The translations under genes were made by a program, and so were the position numbers. The notes below the pieces were generated by a model. The model saw only the letters and a program-made list of their open reading frames with translations. It ran no database searches and was not told where the DNA came from. A stretch of 64,000 nucleotides of DNA from Polytrichum commune (lineage: Eukaryota; Streptophyta; Polytrichopsida; Polytrichales; Polytrichaceae), in contig OX485803.1 of the NCBI GenBank assembly GCA_950295325.1, forward strand, positions 31,808,001-31,872,000, read 5' to 3'. Positions 34,200 through 45,718 of the stretch are shown in pieces (positions within the stretch are counted from its first letter, which is position 1; every line of letters starts with the position of its first letter).

Positions 34200-34435
34200 T
34201 GTCTAGGGAAATTTTTGGGCATAATTGGTCAAAACCCTAGTGCTTCCAAGTCCAACCGTTTACATGCATGTTGTGATCTTTCGGTTTTCCTCCACTAATT
34301 AGAGGCATTATATTCTTTAGATTCCTCATTATTGTCGGTATTTTTTCTGAAGTCTTGAACTCTAACCGGTTATTTCTCCAAGTCAACCGGTTCATCTGTA
34401 ACTATCGATCGATTCTCCCCGTTCACTGACCCTAA
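34200..34435 (+). repeat. Dispersed repeat R2, copy 1
   Basis: Shares (C/T)TTTTGGGCAT(A/G)AT(T/C)GGTCAAAA, CCTAGT..TTCCAAG.CCAAC, TGTTGTGATCTTTC or TTTTTC, AAGTCTTGAACT and TCTCCCCGTTCA with 45488-45705. A short piece recurs at 57222-57290. Confidence 0.7.
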
Positions 34436-34436
34436 G

Positions 34437-34550
34437 TTACCACCATGTGCAAACCCGGCCTGATTGTGGAAGGTGCTAGAGGCATCGAAGCGTTGGCAAT
34501 GAGGAAGAAGAAGGGGCGCATCATCCACAGAAGCCTCAGAACACAAATTG
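34437..34550 (+). repeat. Segment duplicated at about 31720-31830
   Basis: Both places contain CATTGAAGCGTTGGCAATGAG or a one-base variant, preceded by a GTGCAAA(C/T)CC.G.C block and followed by a GGGGC(A/G) purine-rich stretch. Here the open frame reads GIEALAMRKKKGRIIHRS and could be a 5' exon of the EF-hand gene; the copy at 31750 would then be a dead exon copy. Uncertain. Confidence 0.5.
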
Positions 34551-34830
34551 GGTTGTGGGATTCCCACGCGGCTCATTCTTGATTACCCTGGTGGGAATAT
34601 GGGGAACGCCATGAAAGATGCTCAGGTACGAAGTTCTAAATGCTTCACGAAATGAGGATCAAGATTTAGCACTCTAAGGTATCAGTTATAGGAAGGTTGA
34701 CATACGATTATTGCCAGTTTCAGCTACTTCCAAGATCGATGGAGGGGCAAATCGAGTGGAACTGAATGTACAGGAGGCGATTTGGTAATATGCCTCCACG
34801 ATGCTCAATGTGGGATGTCACATTGTGCAG

Positions 34831-37506
34831 ATTGTGCTGGCGAAGATGGCGTATGCACAATGGTTGAAGGTGCATGGGAAGCTGAAGAGGCCCGAGATGA
34901 GCAAGAAACAAGAACTGGAACTCAAAGAGTGCTTTGAACTCATCGACGCCGGAGGCTCTGGTACCTTCGATCAAGGCTTCTCTTCATGATTCTACTTAAC
35001 ATTGCTAACAGGGAGATTTACTTTAAATCCTTTGTAAGGTAGATGTGTGTTATTCGGATACTTTTCTCTCTGCAACCCACTTCTCGTAGGAGATGAAACA
35101 CACAACTAGTGCGAGATGATCAGCAAATTCAAATCCTGCCTGTAGCCATTTGCTTCATAGTTTCCGGAGATCATATGAATATATTATTCATAACAAAAAT
35201 GAAGATTCTTGTGCTTATTAACTGGTCATATCCTTTCAATCATGCTGATGATCAAGTCTAGAATAGTTAACATATTTTGAGCACATAGTCCGACCTCTTT
35301 TAAACATATGTATTTTTGGTGTCCATTCTTAGATCTACACCTAACCACATTCCACTCAAATATAGGTGTCCAGATTATTGCTATGTGGAAATTAGGCACG
35401 CCTACCTTATATATGCACCATGCCCTCATGGGTGGGTTTAAGTCTCATGTCATCAAGAGTTTACTCTTTAGCTTCACATGCAACTTCAATTTACTCTTTT
35501 GTTTGGATTGGGCATTGTCTCATCCGGTTAGCAATCACAAATCTTGGAGATTGTCATTTCATCATAATCCAAATCAAGTTGCAGAAGTTATAAGAGGGCA
35601 ATGGGACGATTTTCTTTCTCTTTACAATGTCACATAGGCCATATCTATATTCTGAGCACATAGTCCAATCTTCATTGCACACATGTCTTTTGGTGTTTGT
35701 TCGCAATTACAGGCCTTGCCATATGTTACTTAAATACAAGTGTATGATGAAGAACCACATATGGCACACATGTACATTGAGTTTAAGTCTTGTCTTGTCA
35801 AGATATTTTGGTTTCGCATATAACGTATGCTTGAATTGGGCATTGTCTCATCTAGTTAGCAATCACAAATCATGAAGATTGTCATTTCTCATCAAGTTTT
35901 ATCAAAATGAGAATCGAGATGTAAAAGTTATAAGAGGTCAATGGGAATATTCTCTTGGAATTCTTGACACCATCACAAAGGCCTTCCCATCCCAATCGTG
36001 GGGCTAACTATTAAACCTAGAATTGTGTCTATGTTTTGAGCATATAGTCCAATGATCTCATCACTACACATATCTTTTTGGTGTTTGTTCTTAACTACAA
36101 GCCTTGCCACAAATCACTCAAAATGTAGGTGTCTGATTAAGAAGAGAGAGTAACAGGTGATGTGAAAAGGGTTGGTGGGATGGCAGGTGTGATAGCTCTG
36201 CACGATGTGCCATTAGCCTTCACTGTCTTGGGAATGGATATGAAACGGCCAGAGATTGATGCTGTGTTGGCTGAAGTGAATGATCGCAGCGTAATCGACT
36301 CCTTTTCCCCCTCCCCTCAAATTTCATAGCTATTAGGAGTTATCAAGGTGCATAGATAGTGGAATTTCAATCCTCACAATGACGGACAATCATCACAATT
36401 TTGCTTATTTTGGAGGAAATTAGTAAAGACGTGACAGTAGTTTGAGTAAATGGAGATGATTTTCAGCTACCACGGTGATGTTGGCCATGGCAGATTGCGT
36501 ATCCCCAATTCATGCAGATCATGATGGCGAAGTTGGACAAGCTGCCCCAAGACTCGTACGCTCCAAGAGACGATGGTATGCACAGCAGCTTCTATTTGTT
36601 GTACCTCGGAAGATACCTAACTTTGAACAAACAGAAGAGTTTGAATCTCAATGTTTCCTCCTTTTGAAATGGGAGTCGGTGGGAAAGTTGGAATTATCTG
36701 CAGGAAAGGATCCCAGTACTCAGTATTCGCTTCCCTTCAGCCTCTTAGCTCAAGCTTACAGGAGGAAGAAGGTAGGGTGAATCCATTCCAACATTCATTC
36801 CTCAGTGTTAAAGGTCACGTTGATGAGTCTTTTAAAGTTGGGTTTTTTGTGAGACAGAGAATTCACACTGGATAGCCGATACCAAACCATCACCTGCTCA
36901 CAACAGACATAATGTGCACAGATTTACTGGAAGACCATTTGAACTTGGCATTAAATGTTCCTGACAAAGTGCTTGAGGATGTTGCATGTTCAAGGGTTTG
37001 AACGTTGATGAGATGCAGGAACAATAAGAGGCGTTGTTGGACACATACTGGATTCACAACAATAAACAATTTCTTGAGTGTCAGTCAGTTGAATTTGTAC
37101 TTTCAAAGTTGGGTTGCTTGTGTGGGCAGCGAATCCATACACAGAGCAGATAGAAAACCATCACCTGTGCACAAAAGACACAATGTGCCCAAAACTGGAA
37201 GATTCAATTGAACTCGGTATTAGATGTTCCTGACAAGAGCCTGAGTGCATGTTCAATGGTTTGAATCTTGAACTGATGAGATGCAAGGACAATATGAGGA
37301 GATGTTAGACACATACTGGATTCATAACCGATTATAATGTCCTGGGTGTCAGGCAGTTGATAGAGGCGGTCATGGGAGGGGACCGACCATTGCAAGACCG
37401 GATGAACTACAGATCTGGTCAGGTTGCTAAAGACCGCCAGGAGCTCCGGGATGCAGCGGCTGGAAAACCTAAGAAGGTTCCTACCATATTCATGAAAAAT
37501 TTATAG
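34831..37506 (+). CDS. EF-hand protein (centrin/calmodulin-like pair) with degenerate calcium loops
   Basis: Exons in matching phase: 34831-34960, 36187-36290, 36494-36575, 36704-36771 and 37357-37506 (stop TAG). They encode LKRPEMSKKQELELKECFEL, then EF-hand 1 (IDAGGSGVIALHD), helix AFTVLGMDMKRPEIDAVLAE, a shortened second loop (VNDRSIAYPQFMQIM), then LLAQAYRRKKLIEAVMGG and a basic tail. Loop 1 lacks the usual Asp at position 3 and has Asp for Glu at position 12. Loop 2 is missing several residues, so calcium binding looks lost. The 5' end is uncertain: ATG at 34846 is in frame, but more exons may lie upstream. The last exon could instead splice at AAGAAG|GTTCCT to a phase-0 basic exon at 38101-38262. 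Function unknown; a partly decayed gene is possible. Confidence 0.65.
35085..36140 (+). repeat. R1-family copies in EF-hand intron 1
   Basis: One R1 unit at 35085-35400 is followed by two units in tandem (about 35470-35790 and 35790-36140). The tandem units share GGGCATTGTCTCATC, TTAGCAATCACAAATC, GAAGATTGTCATTTC or a close form, AAAGTTATAAGAGG(G/T)CAATGGGA, then a GAGCA(C/T)ATAGTCCAAT and TTTTTGGTGTTTGTTC block. All lie in the 1.2-kb intron between exons ending at 34960 and starting at 36187. Confidence 0.7.
36826..37360 (+). repeat. Tandem duplication (about 270 bp) in EF-hand intron 4, including the splice acceptor
   Basis: Unit 1 (about 36826-37096) and unit 2 (about 37097-37360) share AAACCATCACCTG, TGGAAGA, GATGTTCCTGACAA-like blocks, GCATGTTCAA.GGTTTGAA and GACACATACTGGATTCA. 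Unit 1 ends GTGTCAGTCAG|TTGA and unit 2 ends GTGTCAGGCAG|TTGA, the latter being the acceptor used for exon 5 (37357). Confidence 0.75.
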
Positions 37507-40500
37507 TCGGTCACAAATAAAAGAAAAGCAAACACAAACATTGGTATTGTCACTGACGTGAATGGGAGCCTGCTAATCCTATTATGTTCAAGATTTGGCC
37601 CTTGTTACAGGTAGGATGTAGTGTTCGGAGGGTGGGCTCAAAGATCGCATATAAGGTTCAATGCTGTGAAACTGTAGATCTCCAATCAAGGCATGTATGT
37701 ATGTGGTTTCTTTAAGCTGATGAGTTTTTGGCAGCTCCTCAGATATGTCAACAAGAACAAAAATGCTTGGGGGTAGAAACCCTAAAATGTTTGCACTTGG
37801 TAAGAGTGTTCGTAGGTCAAAACTTCAGATGGAGCACGTTTTAAACTTAGGATTTTATCGTGTTCAGGTACCAAAGAAGAGTTGGCCAATGACCCTATCG
37901 CAAAGTCAGGTCCAACTCAACATCCTTCTCACACCTAATGCATATGTAGTTTTTTGCAGATAAGATACCCTTTAAATGCATTGGGTATACAAGATGCTAG
38001 GACTATGAGATGGGCAGATGATGCCTATTTTATATGTGACCCTTCAAAGTTTTGGAAGGCACAACTCTAATCACACTGTGTTCCTTTATGCTAATTGCAG
38101 CACGAAAAACGGAGGGCAAGGGCTGCAAAATTAAAGAAAATTGAAAACAAAGACAAAACTCCTGGTCGATATCCCATTACTTTATCATCTATACGTTCAA
38201 TGCAACTGGCAAATTTCTTCAGAAAACAAATGCGAGACACAAGTGTTGTAGCTAAAACTTAATCTGTGAGCACTGATTTGGAGGTTTCAAAAAGCAATTT
38301 GAAACTCAAGGAAGGCTAATAGAATATGTTATGAATACCTGCAGAGCTAATCCATATTCCACATTACCTTCTGGACACAATGAGTGCTGATGTGAAGGAG
38401 GTTCTACTAAGCAACAAATCAACAAGTTCAAAAAGTGTTGGAACCGTGCCAGAGACAAAGATTATGCCTTCAGGAGACAATATGAGTGACGAGATCAGGC
38501 CATGGACAGTAGGCGGAGGTACCAGAAACTCAGGGTTGCTGCTTCTTGAATCAATGCAGTAACAATCCATTTTTTGAGTTTCTGAATTAATAGGTGTGAT
38601 TCATATCCTTTAGTTACCCGGGCACAATTACAATGATCTCTCTTCTATTCCATAATATCAATGTGATTGGTTCTATTTCTATCTCCTCACTACAAAAGAA
38701 CTTATTGTAAGACTCTGGAGCCGCTAAATGTAAGTTACCATGTTGCAGACAACAAAGTCAATGGTGCTTACATGCAAGAAAAGCTGAAAACGTTCCGTTC
38801 CTTGGTACAGTTCTTGATATATTTCGTGCACCTTATTATCTGGTGTCGTGAGGCTTAGTCTGAACTTCTGCACATGCTGTATGGGTGAGCTCTACACAGC
38901 TACCGTAGTACTCTATCAGTTTAGGCACTTTGCTTGCCGCAATTGAATTTATTTTCAAGCAACACCAACTTTTCAGATGTTTCAACCAACCTTTTTTTTT
39001 TTTAACATGGCACTTCTTTAAGAAATTAATTATTTTGCAACGAACTACTGCAATGGACTTGGTGTGCACAGATCCGACACAAGCCGACTCTCAAACAGCA
39101 GGTAGTACATACACAAGCAACAAGGACTTTGCGGAGCTTTTTCAACCATGGGTTTTGGGAGACAAGTGGCAGCCCTCTTGCCTTCCCAGCATCCCGATGC
39201 TCCACAATTGGATAAATTATAGACCTACAATCCTTCACTTACTGTTTGAAGTAGTAACATACTGGACATCATCATAAACCCCACGCAGGTGCAAAAATGT
39301 GAAATGTGGGTTTAATTACACATCGACTATGACAATATGCTGAGCGTTATAAACTCCTATTTCTTCTTTGACTTGCCATGGAAGGGCACAATAATTTTCA
39401 ACTCGACAATGTGCAAGTTTCATGGAATTCCATGCTACCCATGTATACAGGCTTGCACTTTTCTCAGGTCCCTATCATTGAAGATCTGTACGATAGGATC
39501 TGTACATTGCGAGATTAACGAAGTGGAGATGGTGGTGTCAGAAAGATTTTTTTCCATATTCCAAATAGGAGGAAGAGACTAAAAGGAACAAACTAGACCT
39601 ACAAACATAACCAAGGACACAGCGGTCCAACAGCAAACATCACCTTCTCGGAAGTTTGGAAATTTTAAATTGTTGGCTGACCATCAAAGAAGGCTCAGAA
39701 AGGCTCACAGAAAAGAAACCTTGAGACGACAAAAACTGGAGAGAGAGAGATGATCCAGCTCAGCTGTAGATTACAATAACCTACCAAATCCTCTGCCGAC
39801 AAGTTAAATATATACAACTGTTGAGGATGGCTATAACAACTATGACTGGAAGGATCTGACAAGATATAGGTATGCCCTGAATTTACAGTCAGATGTCGAG
39901 TGGCTCAAGGTTGAGGCATTCATATACTGCACCGAGGTTAAATTCGCAATCAATTCTGATATCCAGTCAGCAGAACTTTGTAATGATCTGTAACTATGAC
40001 GAAGGCTAAGATGACAGTAAACATTGCCTGAGCTATTTGCACAGGTTCTTAGGTCAACTGCTTTCTACTTTTAGTCAAGATTGTTCGTCTCAATTGTTGA
40101 CATCTACGTCCCTGCATTAGAGAATATTTTCAAAGGTCCAATAGAGATAGACTGCGTGTCAACCCAGGTGTAATGTCTGACTAAACCTGCAAACAGATAC
40201 TATAGTAGTAGTAGTCGAGTGGAAAATAACCTATAACCTTTACTCAAACGTCTTCGAAAGACGAGTCTCAGATATGTTTCAGAGGAAAAAATTGTAGTAA
40301 TCCAAAACAGTACTTCAACGCCCTATTACGGCTGCTCTCTCACTCTATCTCAAGATGCACGTTGCGAAATCCAACCAATATATCGACGTGCGAAATGTGC
40401 GAAATGCTGACGGAAATCAAATATGCAGTCCTCTTCAACCCTTTAGAACTTACTTAAGTGCAGTCAGCCGGACCTAAAATGCTACTTAGTCTACCTCTCT

Positions 40501-40690
40501 TTAAGGATATTGGAAATACTAATGCGTTTTGACTGCGTTAATGTTAAACTTATTGAGCACAATAATGTCAAAATATGACACTTTCGTTTAGTGTAAACTA
40601 AGAATGTCACAAAGTTGACAAACGAATGACATTAAATCCACTGAATTCCAGTAGTGAAAGTTTCAAAGGGTGTCTCTCCACTTGTCCATT

Positions 40691-40730
<40 letters not shown>

Positions 40731-41267
40731 AATGTGGGTTCTCGGAAGCTTGACTTTTGCAGCCAGATTTCAGGCAACCTTAATCCTACATAAGAGTTCG
40801 CAATACAGCAATATGAAACTTTTGCGTCCTTGTGCAGTCAAGACATGGGGCCAAAATCCTCCACTCGAGTTAATAGTCAAGCTCCAAGGATATTGCAGAG
40901 TTTCAAACTGTGGGCTCTCGAGAGTCTGCCAACCTTTTGCAGCCAGGTCATTGAAGGCATGGAAAATCCTTAAACCTACATAAGAGTTCGCATTAAGAAG
41001 ATCCACAATAACACAAGCCTACCTACATGAAGAGGTTACCTAGCTCCGGAGGCCGAGCTGTGCTACATACCTTACATCATGCTGATGACATCCCACTCTA
41101 TGTACCTCTATTTCTTCCCCCTCTACTCTCATACCTCTCTATATCCTACAGACTGCGATGTTGAAGCATACCAATAACTCGAAGGCAGCTGCTTCACCAG
41201 CAAAAGCAAAGGGTATCGACAAAGAGCAGAGCAGAGAGAATCGACGACCTGGCGATGAAGATGATGA
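37507..41267. other. Region between EF-hand gene and RALF; possible unassigned exons
   Basis: Two open stretches deserve mention. 38101-38262 follows a good acceptor (AATTGCAG) and reads a basic Lys/Arg-rich segment (HEKRRARAAKLKKIENK) with stop TAA; it is in phase with the EF-hand gene's last exon. 38380-38562 encodes a 60-residue frame (MSADVKEVLLSNKSTSSKS) of unknown family. Neither is called as a gene. 38600-40650 shows nothing recognisable. 40650-41267 has a (CT)n run and a small tandem duplication and includes the probable RALF 3' UTR. Confidence 0.4.
40693..40995. repeat. (CT)n microsatellite (40693-40728) followed by a ~177-bp tandem duplication
   Basis: After an 18-unit CT run, two direct copies begin near 40732 and 40909. 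They share TGTGGG(T/C)TCTCG, CTTTTGCAGCCAG and the ending CCTACATAAGAGTTCGCA. The 109-codon frame running through the CT run is low complexity and is not called. Confidence 0.7.
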
Positions 41268-41651
41268 TCATCCGCGAGAACAGCGAGCGATGGCGGTGCA
41301 GCCACGAGAGTAAGGCTTGACAACACTCCCGCTGGACGAAGCGCAGTTAGGCGTGTAGTAGGAGCGGCCGGCAGATGTCGCGGGACACGGAGACCGGTTG
41401 GCCGTGAGAGCGCCATAGCCAATGTAGTACGAGGAGCTCGCCAGCATCCGCCCTCGAATCATCATCTCCTCCTGCACCATCGACTCCCCCGCAGATCCAA
41501 CTCCAATCCCCAAACCCCAACCTCCCATCGCCATGTCCTCCATTCCCTGGCCTCCTCCCGCATGGACCTCCTGTGCCACCATCACCACCCCAACCAATGC
41601 CACCATCGCCACCCACACCTTCACCCCCCGCCCCGCCATCCCCATCCCCAT
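41268..41651 (-). CDS. RALF: RALF (rapid alkalinisation factor) preproprotein
   Basis: Secreted peptide hormone that signals through FERONIA-type (CrRLK1L) receptor kinases and alkalinises the apoplast. A single exon encodes 127 aa. An N-terminal signal peptide (VKVWVAMVALVGVVMVAQEVHA) is followed by a variable propeptide, then the cleavage region RGRML, which differs slightly from the usual RRxL subtilase site. The mature peptide has the receptor-binding YIGYGAL (canonical YISY), four cysteines in RALF order and the C-terminal PYSRGCTAIARCSRG. The first ATG gives MGMGMAGRG; the third Met is an equally good start. Single-exon structure is normal for the family. Confidence 0.93.
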   Translation of the reverse strand: MGMGMAGRGVKVWVAMVALVGVVMVAQEVHAGGGQGMEDMAMGGWGLGIGVGSAGESMVQEEMMIRGRMLASSSYYIGYGALTANRSPCPATSAGRSYYTPNCASSSGSVVKPYSRGCTAIARCSRG

Positions 41652-42288
41652 ACCTCCGGTGCTAACGACTCACCCAGCTGCAAATCTCCTCCCACTTTGA
41701 GCTCAGGATTCCTCTGTAACTTTGCTGACAGAAGCTGGCGATGCCTACGCTTGGTTAGGATGGTTGGTCCGAAGATGCGAGAAGGGCAAGAGGTGGTTGC
41801 TGCAGCTGCAGTTGGTGAGAGTGTCGACCACAAGTGTGGGAAGCGCGGTAAGCTTTGTAGTTTACAAGCCTGCGGCGGCTGCGACGAAGTTAAATTTAGC
41901 TTAGCGAAGAATATGGGTGCAGGTGCTTGTGTTCATTTGCCACAGTAACTTAATACTGGAAGAGTCAGTGATGAAGGATGGTGACAATGTGAATGGCAGT
42001 ACTCCACATTCGATCGCAAGAGACAACGACGACAAGGAAAGTGGAATTGAATCATTTCGGAGAAGTGACCTGAGCTGTTCCGATCGATCGATACATCGAT
42101 CAACGGTACCTAGTGATGTGGCTTCAAGCTGTGTTGGTGTCAGGCTGGATTATGTCTGCCACGATAATGTTGTCAGATAAACCCACCATTTCAGAAAGTG
42201 TGGCAGCTTGCAATCAACGCCGCCTCCTGTCACCGACCGAGGTGGCCTACCGAAATCATAATCAATGAAAGCCTCACAACTTCATTTT
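41652..42288. other. RALF upstream region
   Basis: No gene supported. The plus-strand frames at 41562-41948 and 41917-42180 have no recognisable domain, and the first is the shadow of RALF's leader. This stretch should contain the RALF promoter; no TATA box was assigned. Confidence 0.4.
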
Positions 42289-42845
42289 GAGGGCTGCTTC
42301 ACACCATGGACCATGCAGTCGGACCATGGAAGATGGCCATTTTTTCCATGGTTCGATTTCTTTGAAAAAATATATTTACAAAGCCTTAGGCCCCCCACTA
42401 GGTGTAAACCGAATGTGGATCAAGAGGAATGACCATGCACCAAAAAGTGAATGTGCTGATTTTTTTAATGTAGTCTAAAAAGGGCAGTTTTAAAAGAAAA
42501 GAAAAGAAAAAAACATCAATTTTGATCATTCTCTTGTTTTCTCTTGTCTTCATCTTCTCTTCCCCCCAAAAAATATCTCATTAAAAATTTACATAACAAT
42601 ATTCTCTACCATGAGCCCCTTGCCTTTTTCTACCAGAGCACCTCTTTTGCCTCTCCTATTGTTGGACCATGTCAGTGAAGAATGTAGGCTTTAAATATGT
42701 CTTTTGGGGACCTCGAACTCCATGGTCACTCTAACATTCTTTCCTTGGTGTAAACCGAAGTGATTCCAAGACAAGTTCAACATCCAATCACAAATCTTAC
42801 AAGGCCTTGGGACGACTTCATGGTCCATGGTGTAAACAGCCCCTG
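42289..42845. mobile_element. TIR element, about 557 bp, hAT-like ends
   Basis: Left end GAGGGCTGCTTCACACCATG and right end CATGGTGTAAACAGCCCCTG are inverted repeats extending over about 33 bp (through GGACCATG.AGTCG). The terminal motif GGTGTAAAC recurs inside near 42402 and 42750. No coding domain and no clear 8-bp target duplication. The ends recall the (C/T)AGGGCTG start seen in hAT elements; class is tentative. Confidence 0.65.
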
Positions 42846-44071
42846 AATCTCATCATGGTTTGTGGTGCTAAAACCCTCACTTTTAGCGGTAAGGATTGTA
42901 GATACTATTACCATGTAAGAAATTCATGTTGATTCTCTTAAGTTAGCAATGGAGTGACGGGCGAATAAATCGAAGGAAATCTTGTTTGCAAGTTCAAGCC
43001 ACACGAATGGAAACGTCATCATTGAAATGTCCGGTGAACACACGCTTTTTCGAAAAGACCACGATACAGCGGTCATTAATTAGACAAAAGCTCGTGGATA
43101 TATGAATAGTCAAGATTTTGTTGATTTTGACAATTTTGACACGTGAATGTATATGACTCATATTTTACACTTGTGGTTGATCATATTGATCATTCTAGAA
43201 TTTGAATTTGACAATTTGAGTGGGGGTCACAATTCACGAGTTTTGCTAGGAATGTGATTATGGTGTATTATGTAGGTGCACCATATAGAAAACACACATC
43301 ACAAAGCCCTTGGGCACTTGAGGGTTAAGAAGGTATATGGGCCTAACTTGGTCACTCTCTCATTTCATTAGATGCATATAGTTGAGTGGGAGGTGATTGA
43401 TATTTGGCATGACATGTAGTTAAGAGTAGACACCAAAAAATTATGTTACGAAGAGATGTTATGTGCTCAAAATATAAACACGATTCTAGTAGGTGAAAAA
43501 ATAAACGGAGTTAGGAGGGCCACTGTGGTCACTTGAAGAGAAAGAGAATTCTCACTTTGACTTCTTCTGACTTCTCATCTCAACCCTGATTTCACAACAA
43601 CTAAGGTTAAAACTTGAAACAACATCCTTCATGATTCACAATTGTTGACTCGATGAGACAATTCTCAAGCCAATCCAATGCCCATAAAATATTTGTGGGG
43701 TTGGAAGAGCTCACAATAGAGCCACACATCTTAGTATCCTTGTACACGGTTTTCAACAAGGTGGTCCATAGTATCATTAAACGGAAACTTTTGAAAGTTT
43801 GGGTTTCATCTCACGCTTTGGTTTGTTGTTCAAAATGACTACACGGCTTCAAAATGCTCCTTGGAACATTATTAGGGCCCTAGTTCATGTTCTCTTTCTA
43901 TCTAGAGGAGTCGGTTAGGGGTCTTAGATTAGGCACAAATCAAATAAAACTATCCCACCTCGGCTACTTTCACCTTCAACTAAATTGACCACCCCTAGTT
44001 ACAAAGACAGCATGCAGCTATAGAGCCATAGCACATGATAGGCTTGAGGGAGGCTCCATGTGGAATTACTA
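42846..44071. other. Non-coding, includes an inverted R1 copy (43340-43735)
   Basis: No gene is seen. 43340-43735 is an R1-family repeat in reverse orientation, sharing GTAGTTAAGAGTAGACACCA, AGAGAAAGAGAATTCTCAC and GATGAGACAATTCTCAA-like blocks with 20335-20600 and 60360-60605. Confidence 0.5.
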
Positions 44072-44289
44072 CACTAAATATGATATTTAGTGTCAATTGC
44101 TATTTGGAATTATGCAACGCTATAATTGTTTACTGTACATCTCATTTGCTGCCAACAAAGATTAAATTGAGTGTTTGGACATCATAGAACATTAACATCT
44201 TTGCTTGGTAAAAATTATATATAAATAATAAGAAGATTTAAGAATGTGTAACTCCGAATAGTAAGTGACACTAAATATCATAGTTAGTG
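44072..44289. mobile_element. TA-flanked CACTAAATA-type MITE, copy 2
   Basis: 218 bp, starts CACTAAATATGATATTTAGT and ends ACTAAATATCATAGTTAGTG, TA on both sides. Aligns with copies at 33111 and 44456 through TGCTATTTGGAATTA or TTACTATTTGGAATTA at the left and TAAGTGACACTAAATATCAT at the right. Confidence 0.85.
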
Positions 44290-44455
44290 TACTCCTTTGC
44301 CTCCATTTATGGTCAAGTAGATGGCTGGAGCGAACCAACCTGTACATTGGTACCTTTGGAGGTCCAACAAGGAACGAGTGTATGGGTTGGTTTGCCCAAA
44401 TCTCAAGTAGATGAACCTTAGGAATGAGTTACTAATGCAAGGTTTGCAGATACTA

Positions 44456-44662
44456 CAATAAGTATGATAATTAGTGTCACTTACTATTTGGAATTACACA
44501 ATGCTGATCTATTTATTATATATCTCACATGTTATCAACAAATGTTAAATTGGTAGTTTGGGCATTATAGAACTTTACCTGATAAATATTTACATCAGTA
44601 GTAAAAAGATGTAGCACTTTGTAAATCCACGTGGTTTATGACACTAAATATCATAATTAGTG
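44456..44662. mobile_element. TA-flanked CACTAAATA-type MITE, copy 3
   Basis: 207 bp, starts CAATAAGTATGATAATTAGT and ends ACTAAATATCATAATTAGTG, TA on both sides. Only 167 bp from copy 2 and in the same orientation. No coding sequence. Confidence 0.8.
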
Positions 44663-45487
44663 TAGTGGTGCATCTTTACTTTGTTGGTACATCAAAATGC
44701 ATTAACATGGGACCTATTTTAAAGTACTATAGTGCTAACCTACCATTAATATTAACACAATGTTAAGTCACCATTACACATTACTTATTTTTATGTGTTA
44801 CTTGGTTGTACCATCATGGTACTAAGTAGTAAAATAAGACATGGGGGTGAGGAGAGTTCATTTTGTTACCCGAGATGTAGTAAACTAGAACTTGCTCATT
44901 CTCTTTTCAAAGGCATGACTCCTTTCACCATAAAACTGATTTATTATGATCCACATTATTCATCTTTGACCCATGTATATGATCTTGCAATCACTAGGTG
45001 ACAACCATAGACGGTGACATGGAAGACTTGCTACTATAAGACAAATCATAAAAATCACTCCAATGAGCACAAGTCATCAATGTCAATACCACACTAATTC
45101 ATATATTCAATGTACGTTTTTTAACTAGTTGACTTTTCTTTTTATTGATCTTGTGTGAATGCATAGAACCTAGATTATTGTTGACATGCACATGTTACTA
45201 GCTTGCCTTTTAGTGTGAATACTTTGCATAATGACGACTTAACTTCAATACTGATAAACATACAACAAAATTTTACCTATGCACTTTATTTTGTTAAAGC
45301 TCAGTCAAACATTGTATAAGTCCAAACCTCTTTCAATTAGGTGGCCATTTTGAGGATGGTGTATCTAGTCTCCTACACCCAGCCTGGACCTTTGTCTACA
45401 AGGGGGGGTCTTTTGTTGAAAACGTTGAAGCTTTTTTAAGAATAACTTGAGATCATGAAGTCCCTTATGTCATGCTTAGGGGGCTCA

Positions 45488-45705
45488 ATGTCCATGGTAA
45501 ATTTTGGGCATGATCGGTCAAAATCCTAGTTTTTCCAAGGCCAACAAGTTACATGTTGTGATTTTTCAGTTTTTTTTTAATTAATGTGAGGTATATTCCA
45601 CTGAAGTAAATAATAAATTTTCTAAAGTCTTGAACTTCAACATTTTATTTCTGAAACTTAACTAGCTCATATGAGACTAGTGATTGTTTCTCCCCGTTCA
45701 TGGAA
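45488..45705 (+). repeat. Dispersed repeat R2, copy 2
   Basis: Matches 34200-34435; both copies end at TCTCCCCGTTCA. A short related piece lies at 57222-57290. Confidence 0.7.
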
Positions 45706-45718
45706 GGGGAGGGGAGGC

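Noticed and set aside
36960-37350. Duplicated coding exon (DEMQ..QYEEML-like reading) in EF-hand intron 4
   Set aside because: Stops occur just upstream in the same frame and one copy has a stop inside; exon 4 joins exon 5 directly in phase without it.
38380-38562. 60-codon frame considered as a last exon of the EF-hand gene
   Set aside because: No acceptor in the right phase was convincing; left as a note only.
40654-40983. 109-codon open frame through a CT microsatellite
   Set aside because: Coding would be a Ser-Leu run from the CT repeat followed by a noncoding tandem duplication.
41917-42180. 87-codon plus-strand frame upstream of RALF
   Set aside because: No family resemblance; likely chance frame in promoter sequence.
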